A stretch of DNA of 10,402 bases from an uncultured Lachnospiraceae bacterium (GTDB lineage Bacteria; Bacillota_A; Clostridia; Lachnospirales; Lachnospiraceae): contig CADBNA010000462.1 in the NCBI GenBank assembly GCA_902795835.1, forward strand, positions 1 to 10,402, given 5' to 3'. The notes under the pieces are model-generated. The model was given only the letters and a program-made list of their open reading frames with translations. It ran no database searches and was not told the origin of the DNA. Positions 6,023-10,402 of this stretch are shown here, one piece after another (the first letter of the stretch is position 1; the number at the start of each line of letters is the position of its first letter). A program made the translations under genes and the position numbers.

Positions 6023-7123
6023 TTACATCGGGCTGCCGGTAATCTCCGTAATCTGGTTTCCGCCGGCGGTACCGGAATTACTGCCGGAAGGATGCGCTGA
6101 CGTGCTGCCGGATGCCGCATTGCCGGACAAACCGCCGGGCGTGCTGCTGACTGCGGCGCTTCCGGATCCGCCGGCGGTATTGCCGGCGGTGCTGCCGCTT
6201 TCGTTGGAATTCAGGATATCGATCATTTCCCGGATCATCTCCTCGTCCTTCAGGCGGAAAAGAATTTCCACGCGGCGGGAGGCGTCCATATTGACGGAAC
6301 CGTCGGAATTGAGAACCGGGTCGCTCCAGGAACGTCCCGCAGTGGAAACCACCGCCCTCAGTTCCTCCAGTTCTTCCGCGCTCAGGACCTCGTTATCGTC
6401 TGAGAGACAGTAGGCCGCCACGGAATACGCGCGTTTCTGGGACAGGTCCAGGTTGAACATATAGTTGCCGCTGGTATCCGTATGTCCTTCGATTACGATC
6501 TCGGACACATATTCCCGGTACTTGGGATCCATGAGAATGCCGGCGTAGCGCGGCAGGAACTCCTTCAGGAATTCCGTGCCGGATTCCTTCAGTTCATCTT
6601 CGTTATATTCAAACAGGATATTGGAGTCCATGCTGATACCGCCGGTCTTCTCGTCGACGGCAATCTGCAGGGCCGAATCGTCAAACTCTGCCTTCAGCGC
6701 CTCGATCAGCTCGCTGCGGACGCCGATGATGCGGTCCAGCTTGGCCTGCTGGCTTGACATGATCTCTTCCAGCTCCTTCAGCAGGTCTGACTGCCTGCTC
6801 AAAAGCGCTTCCTGTTCATCCAGCTTGGTCCGCTGCAGCGCAAGCTTCTCTTCCTGGTCATTGAGTTTTTCCTGCTGCAGGTCCAGCACCGCCTGCTGGT
6901 CCGCCACGGTTTTTCTCTCCTGATCCAGCTCATCGGAACGGATGACCAGTTCCTGCTCCTTGCCGAGGAGTTCCAGCTGCTTCGCGTCATACTGCATTTT
7001 GGAATGCAGCATCGTCAGGGAAATGACCAGCACGAAACACAGCAGCAGACCGGCCATCATATCCGAATAGGACAGCCAGTATGTTGTCTCCTCGTCCTGT
7101 TTTTTTCTCAGTCTGCGTGCCAT
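6023..7123 (-). CDS. MotB/OmpA-domain stator subunit, ZorB-like
   Basis: This is the predicted peptidoglycan-anchored partner of the upstream channel protein. Order in 366 residues: a basic N-terminus; a single membrane segment (about 19-38) preceded by WLSYSDMMAGLLLCF, in which D21 aligns with the proton-carrying aspartate of MotB and ZorB; a long coiled coil at 42-145 with leucines at 80, 87, 94, 101, 108 and 115 in exact heptads; an OmpA-type peptidoglycan-binding domain (about 150-290) with IEGHTDTSGNYMFNLDLSQK (211-230) and SRRVEI (282-287); and a Ser/Gly/Ala/Thr-rich tail (307-355). The start is supported by GGAG ten bases upstream and by the conserved membrane segment. It follows the channel gene by 110 bases and precedes the transporter by 11. 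Proton-channel partner function is well supported. Whether it acts in phage defence is not. Confidence 0.88.
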   Translation of the reverse strand: MARRLRKKQDEETTYWLSYSDMMAGLLLCFVLVISLTMLHSKMQYDAKQLELLGKEQELVIRSDELDQERKTVADQQAVLDLQQEKLNDQEEKLALQRTKLDEQEALLSRQSDLLKELEEIMSSQQAKLDRIIGVRSELIEALKAEFDDSALQIAVDEKTGGISMDSNILFEYNEDELKESGTEFLKEFLPRYAGILMDPKYREYVSEIVIEGHTDTSGNYMFNLDLSQKRAYSVAAYCLSDDNEVLSAEELEELRAVVSTAGRSWSDPVLNSDGSVNMDASRRVEILFRLKDEEMIREMIDILNSNESGSTAGNTAGGSGSAAVSSTPGGLSGNAASGSTSAHPSGSNSGTAGGNQITEITGSPM

Positions 7124-7201
7124 CTGTCTTTATCTCCATCTGTAGACCGCCGCATTTTCCACGGGACCGGCAGTCATTTGCCAAATCTTCCTTGCTGAAA
7201 T

Positions 7202-7227
7202 GCCGCCGCGGGGGATTCCCCGGCGGC
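7202..7227 (-). other. GC-rich intercistronic hairpin between the two motor genes
   Basis: Arms GCCGCC and GGCGGC enclose a second run of GGGG/CCCC pairs with a two-to-three base bulge and a tiny loop, starting six bases after the channel gene's stop. No U-run follows, so it is not a standard terminator. It is likely to stabilise the upstream message or mark an mRNA-processing point, which would lower expression of the OmpA-domain gene relative to the channel gene. The structure is seen directly; the role is inference. Confidence 0.6.
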
Positions 7228-7233
7228 TGTCAT

Positions 7234-8703
7234 TTACCGGATCTCCCTTCTGCTCCTGGGCTGGGACAGCGCCGCAATGGCATTCTTCAGTTCTTCCAGC
7301 ACTTCTGTCTGGTGATCCAGGGCCTGCTGCAGGTCCGCGTTGGATCCGGAAACCTGTTTGTTCAGCTTGATGACCAGCGAACGGATCTCGCCCAGCAGCG
7401 ATTCCTGTTCCTTCAGGTCCGCGCTCAGCCTGTTGCCGGATTCGTTAAGGGAAATGCGGTAGGCGGCCAGGTCTGACAGGTAATTCTGCTCCTGGATAAT
7501 AATACCCTTTTGCTTTTCCGTCTCTGTGTACAGATTGGAAAGGTTCTTTTCCATTTCCTGCTGCATGCCGGCGACACTCTGGGCATAGGCATTGAGATTG
7601 CCGGCCACGGCGCCGGTCTGCCGGTTGATTTCCTGGAGATTGGCGGCATTGCTTCCGGTTTCCTGCAGGATGCTCTGCATCATCTGCGCATTCTGCTGCT
7701 GAGACGCATAACTCTGGTTCACGATTTCCTGCAGCTGCTGGAAGGAGCCGGCCAGGGACTGGTTCATCTGGCGGATGAATTCCTTGACCACCATGGCCAT
7801 GGCATCCATCTGGGTCCGGGTAGCCATGTTCCCGAAATCCGTAATCGTACCGTTCAGCCGCTCAAACTGGGGATCCAGCATGGTCTGCAGGTCGGAAGAA
7901 ACCCTGTCCGTCATTCTCCGGATCGCCGTCACCTGCTGCTGCTGGAGTTCCATCAGCTTGTTGATGCCGTCGGTCGTGGTGTCGGGCAGTACATATTTCT
8001 TATAGGCAACAATAAACTCCTTTACGGCATTTTCCGCTTCATCCAGCTTGCGCTTATAGGCATAGTTGAACATCAGGGAGAATACCAGGCCGTAAATGGA
8101 GGTATGGAACGCGACCTTGATGCCGTCCATCAGGGGTCCGATACTGTTGGTGACTTCCGCCGTCGTGCCCGTGCTGAAATGCTGCAGGCCGAGGGACAGG
8201 CCGATAAACGTGCCCAGGATGCCCAGACCGGTCATGACGCCCGGCACCTGGTTCAGGACATTGCGGTGCATCACCGAATCCACCAGGTCATAGTTGATAT
8301 AATCCTCGATGTCGCACTTATAATATGCCTTTTCCGTATTGGTAATGCGGTTCAGCTCGAAAATATAATCCTGGAATTCATCCTTCAGCCGCTGTTCTGT
8401 GAAAAGCTCCACATTGCTCGCGTTGTAAGGCTCCCAGAGGAACTGGTGCGAATTCATGGCGTCGCTGCGGATCTTGGCCGTAGCCCCTTTCAGGTCCGCG
8501 ATGATGCGGTTCATCGGGAAGAAATTATTCAGTTCGCAGCTGAGGAAAATGATGCCCACAATCACGAACATCACCACATTGACTCCTATATTGGCCAGGC
8601 CCTCCTGCTGGCTTTTGGAGAACACATTGAGATACACGCACAGCAAGACCATCGCGATATACGCGAGCGTCAGCAGCCACTCATACCATTTTCTGTTTTG
8701 CAT
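7234..8703 (-). CDS. MotA/TolQ/ExbB-family proton channel with long cytoplasmic tail, ZorA-like
   Basis: A 489-residue membrane protein. Two hydrophobic segments at about 9-27 and 38-56 are followed by a cytoplasmic region. The core MotA/ExbB pair comes next: TM3 with VPGVMTGLGILGTFIGLSLG (153-172) and TM4 with LMDGIKVAFHTSIYGLVFSL (191-210), carrying polar residues T165, T201 and S202 at positions expected to line the ion path. Residues about 215-489 form a hydrophilic, Gln/Glu/Leu-rich, mostly coiled-coil tail of some 275 residues. Flagellar MotA lacks such a tail; ZorA of the Zorya defence system has one. In that family five channel subunits surround two OmpA-domain subunits and use proton flow to rotate. 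Start: AGGAGG six bases upstream of ATG. It is the first gene of the probable operon with the OmpA, MFS and mobB genes. Alternatives are a housekeeping ExbB/TolQ-like complex of unknown job. Confidence 0.87.
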   Translation of the reverse strand: MQNRKWYEWLLTLAYIAMVLLCVYLNVFSKSQQEGLANIGVNVVMFVIVGIIFLSCELNNFFPMNRIIADLKGATAKIRSDAMNSHQFLWEPYNASNVELFTEQRLKDEFQDYIFELNRITNTEKAYYKCDIEDYINYDLVDSVMHRNVLNQVPGVMTGLGILGTFIGLSLGLQHFSTGTTAEVTNSIGPLMDGIKVAFHTSIYGLVFSLMFNYAYKRKLDEAENAVKEFIVAYKKYVLPDTTTDGINKLMELQQQQVTAIRRMTDRVSSDLQTMLDPQFERLNGTITDFGNMATRTQMDAMAMVVKEFIRQMNQSLAGSFQQLQEIVNQSYASQQQNAQMMQSILQETGSNAANLQEINRQTGAVAGNLNAYAQSVAGMQQEMEKNLSNLYTETEKQKGIIIQEQNYLSDLAAYRISLNESGNRLSADLKEQESLLGEIRSLVIKLNKQVSGSNADLQQALDHQTEVLEELKNAIAALSQPRSRREIR

Positions 8704-8905
8704 GTTTGCCCTCCTGTTTCTTTTTTATCATCAGCCCGTCTCCCGCCGCGCGCCTTTCCTTCAGCCGCCGGGAATCCGCACATTCTATACCTGTATTTTA
8801 CATAATTATATGAAAATTCCGCGTTGGAATGATTACTTTTTTGTGAACTCGTTCTTAAAACTTGCTGAAGCAGCTTTCTGCTGTTCCTGCAGCTGCATAT
8901 CCCGC
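8704..8905 (-). promoter_or_regulatory. Intergenic region with possible weak promoter of the ZorAB-like operon
   Basis: The 202 bases between the MgtC-family gene and the channel gene contain an AT-rich stretch with a perfect minus-strand TATAAT at 8805-8810, but no convincing -35 box 16-18 bases upstream. A second TATAGAAT lies at 8783-8790. No strong terminator for the MgtC-family gene was found; a 4-bp GCTG/CAGC stem followed by AAGTTTT near 8860-8875 is too weak to call. An operon promoter is expected here, but its position is uncertain. Confidence 0.35.
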
Positions 8906-9631
8906 TTATATCTCCCTCAGGTTCACGCCGACGATTTCCGGATGGTCGCGTGTCAGCAGCATGATTTCCTCTACGGTCACAGGCTTATGGGACCTGATCG
9001 TCATAGACAGCACTTTGGTATCCCCTTCGCGTGAAATAGCGCCGGCGTCCATAAGGCTCGCGTGTTCTTTCAGCATTTCCCGGATAACCTCGCCTATGGG
9101 GGCTTCGCCGGTGAAACGGACCTCCATTTTCTGCTCTGTCATGATGTCACTGTCAAAAGGCTGCCGGTGAAGGACGACCTGCAGCATAATGAGCAGAAAG
9201 GCCTCGATAATGCCAACCCAGTACATGCCCGCACCGATCGACATGCCGATAGCGGCTGTGGCCCACATGCCGGCAGCCGTGGTCAGGCCGTGCACTGAAT
9301 TTTTGCTCTGCTTGAAAATGATGCCGGTGCCGAGGAAAGAAATGCCGCTGACCACCTGGGCCGCAATTCGGGCAGGATCCGCTCCGCGGACGCCTTCCAG
9401 CTCTCCTATGTTCATATCCACAAATGCGTATTTGGATAAAATCATGAAAACAGCAGCCGTCATGGCCAGGATGCAATGGGTCCTGACACCGGCACCCTTC
9501 AGTCTCCTGGATCGCTCCGTTCCCACCAGGATCCCCAGAAAGGCCGCCAGTATAATCCTGAAAATGAAAACTGCATTGTCATTGTATGTAAGTAACGATT
9601 CGAGCATATAAAAGGTGTTATTCATGAACAT
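8906..9631 (-). CDS. MgtC/SapB-family membrane protein
   Basis: A 241-residue inner-membrane protein. The N-terminal MgtC domain has about five membrane segments and the family signatures GTERSRRLKGAGVRTHCI (37-54), DPARIAAQVVSGISFLGTG (85-103) and VHGLTTAAGMWATAAIGM (113-130), with the conserved Asp85 and Arg88. A soluble C-terminal region (about 165-241), with EAPIGEVIREMLKEH and ending in VGVNLREI, resembles the ACT-like domain seen in many homologues. In Salmonella and Mycobacterium, MgtC supports growth at low magnesium and inside macrophages and affects the F-type ATPase. In gut or environmental Firmicutes the role is not settled. ATG 9631 has GAGG about seven bases upstream. It lies 95 bases beyond rplL, just after that gene's terminator; no clear promoter of its own is visible, so read-through is possible. 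Confidence 0.93.
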   Translation of the reverse strand: MFMNNTFYMLESLLTYNDNAVFIFRIILAAFLGILVGTERSRRLKGAGVRTHCILAMTAAVFMILSKYAFVDMNIGELEGVRGADPARIAAQVVSGISFLGTGIIFKQSKNSVHGLTTAAGMWATAAIGMSIGAGMYWVGIIEAFLLIMLQVVLHRQPFDSDIMTEQKMEVRFTGEAPIGEVIREMLKEHASLMDAGAISREGDTKVLSMTIRSHKPVTVEEIMLLTRDHPEIVGVNLREI

Positions 9632-9668
9632 ATTTCTTCCTCATTCACCTGTTCGTCACGGTGTTTAG

Positions 9669-9701
9669 TAAAAAGACCCCTCCATCACTGGAGAGGTCTT
9701 T
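9669..9701 (-). terminator. Rho-independent terminator after rplL
   Basis: On the minus strand, arms AAGACCTCTCC and GGAGGGGTCTT (one U-G pair, six-base loop) are followed by TTTAC. The position, about 26 bases after the rplL stop, suits the end of the rplJL ribosomal transcript. The stem is close to perfect, so most transcripts should stop here. Confidence 0.92.
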
Positions 9702-9726
9702 ATTTAAGCCATTTTCTAAGCTCTGA

Positions 9727-10101
9727 TTACTTAAGGGTGATCTTAGCGCCTTCAGCTTCGAACTTAGCCTTGAGATCGTCAGCGGTAGCCTTGTCAGCTG
9801 CTTCCTTAACAACCTTCGGAGCGCCCTCAACGAGGTCCTTTGCTTCCTTCAGGCCAAGGCCGGTAACTTCACGGACAACCTTGATGATCTTGATCTTGTT
9901 CGGGCCTACATCGGTAAGCTCAACATCGAACTCGGTCTTCTCTTCAGCCGGAGCTGCTGCTGCAGCCGGACCAGCAACCATAACGCCTGCTGCTGCGGAA
10001 ACGCCGAACTCTTCCTCACAAGCCTTTACCAGCTCGTTCAGCTCTAAAACGGAAAGCTCCTTAATAGCCTCGATAAACTCAGCTGTAGTCAGTTTTGCCA
10101 T
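9727..10101 (-). CDS. rplL: Ribosomal protein bL12 (L7/L12)
   Basis: L7/L12 forms the multi-copy stalk of the 50S subunit that recruits elongation factors and stimulates their GTPase activity. The 124 residues show the N-terminal dimerisation region (1-33, [20 protein letters not shown]), an Ala/Pro-rich hinge (about 36-54), and the C-terminal factor-binding domain with [20 protein letters not shown] (69-88) and DLVEGAPK (89-96). Length and domain order are normal. The ATG is preceded by AAGGAGG at eight bases. It follows rplJ by 112 bases in the usual order, and a strong terminator follows it. Confidence 0.99.
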   Translation of the reverse strand: MAKLTTAEFIEAIKELSVLELNELVKACEEEFGVSAAAGVMVAGPAAAAAPAEEKTEFDVELTDVGPNKIKIIKVVREVTGLGLKEAKDLVEGAPKVVKEAADKATADDLKAKFEAEGAKITLK

Positions 10102-10135
10102 TGTAATATCCTCCTTGATGATATTTTGCCGCTCT

Positions 10136-10164
10136 CTCCCCGATCCTCTCCGGGATCCCGGGAG
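10136..10164 (-). other. Hairpin in the rplJ-rplL intergenic spacer
   Basis: Arms containing CTCCC..GATCC and GGATC..GGGAG pair around a small internal loop. The overlapping perfect palindrome CCGGGATCCCGG (10150-10161) offers an alternative fold. It lies about 35 bases before the rplL start and is not followed by a U-run. A role in mRNA processing or in raising L12 output relative to L10 is plausible because L12 is made in excess, but it is inferred. Confidence 0.4.
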
Positions 10165-10213
10165 CTTCTGTCATTACGCGGCTTTACGAAAAATTGTTTC
10201 GCTGCCTGCGCAA

Positions 10214-10402
10214 TTATTCAGCGGCAGGTGCTTCCTCTGCGGGTGCTCCGCCGCCATTCTTCTCGGCGATCTGGTTAAGCACTCTTGCGAGATTTGCAAT
10301 CGGTGACTGAAGAGATCCAAGCAGTCTGGAGATGAGCTGTTCTCTTCCGGGGATCTCGGCGATCGCAGTGATTGCCTGCGCGTCGTAGTAGGTGCCCTCC
10401 AC
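10214..10402 (-). CDS. rplJ: Ribosomal protein uL10, C-terminal part (truncated by window edge)
   Basis: L10 anchors the L7/L12 dimers to the 50S subunit. Only the last 62 codons are visible; the 5' part lies beyond 10402. Matching features are the segment GTYYDAQAITAIAEIPGREQ, typical of the L10 globular domain end, and the C-terminal helix LLGSLQSPIANLARVLNQIA that carries L12. An Ala/Glu/Pro-rich tail ends the protein. The valine codon GTG at the window edge is internal, not a start. The rplJ-rplL order supports the call. Confidence 0.96.
   Translation of the reverse strand: MEGTYYDAQAITAIAEIPGREQLISRLLGSLQSPIANLARVLNQIAEKNGGGAPAEEAPAAE

Noticed and set aside
6030..6190. Repetitive GCCGG/CCGGC-rich stretch resembling a DNA repeat
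   Set aside because: It is inside the coding frame and explained by the Ser/Gly/Ala-rich C-terminal tail of the OmpA-domain protein.
7174..7233. Tiny minus-strand frame (19 codons, ATG directly after the channel stop TAA), with a second short frame overlapping its stop
   Set aside because: No ribosome site, and it runs through the strong hairpin stem; short frames of this size arise by chance.
4063..8703. A complete Zorya defence locus
   Set aside because: No ZorC, ZorD, ZorE, helicase or nuclease gene is present in or next to the operon, so only a ZorAB-like pair can be claimed.
7510..8805. A 431-codon open frame on the plus strand opposite the ZorA-like gene
   Set aside because: Its translation is rich in His/Gly/Arg with no recognisable domain, has no ribosome site, and lies wholly antisense to a well-supported membrane protein; it is a GC-driven shadow frame.
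8850..8905. Terminator after the MgtC-family gene
   Set aside because: Only a 4-bp stem followed by an interrupted T run; too weak to call.

Overview
The window looks like ordinary chromosome from a low-to-mid GC Gram-positive anaerobe, most likely a Clostridia/Lachnospiraceae-type Firmicute. The support is strong AGGAGG-type ribosome sites, sigma-A promoters, a CIRCE/HrcA heat-shock operator, tRNA without encoded CCA, and an rplJ-rplL pair. The taxonomic call is inference. All protein genes lie on the minus strand; the only plus-strand gene is a tRNA. No mobile element, CRISPR array or phage gene was seen.

Layout from the right edge (reading along the minus strand): the end of rplJ (L10) and rplL (L7/L12) with a strong terminator, then an MgtC/SapB-family membrane protein. 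Next is a probable four-gene operon: (a) a MotA/TolQ/ExbB-type channel with a very long cytoplasmic coiled tail, (b) a MotB/OmpA-type partner with one membrane segment, a leucine-heptad stalk and a peptidoglycan-binding domain, (c) a major facilitator transporter, and (d) an enlarged MobB-like GTPase. It ends at a bidirectional terminator shared with a convergent tRNA-Ala(CGC). Beyond the tRNA, a divergent promoter region with several repeats drives a Na+/dicarboxylate-type symporter followed by rarA. rarA has its own terminator, and right behind it sits a CIRCE-controlled promoter for clpB, whose first 228 codons run off the left edge.

The most interesting part is the 4.1-8.7 kb operon. The first two proteins have the architecture of ZorA and ZorB of the Zorya anti-phage system: a stator-like proton channel with a long cytosolic tail plus a peptidoglycan-anchored partner. 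No ZorC, ZorD, ZorE or other nuclease/helicase effector is present. The pair is instead followed, with 11-nt and 4-nt-overlap junctions, by a transporter and a molybdopterin-cofactor GTPase. This is either an orphan ZorAB-like motor with an unknown job or a motor recruited to a new setting. A very GC-rich hairpin between the two motor genes could help set their unequal expression. The remaining genes are housekeeping or stress genes with clear family assignments.
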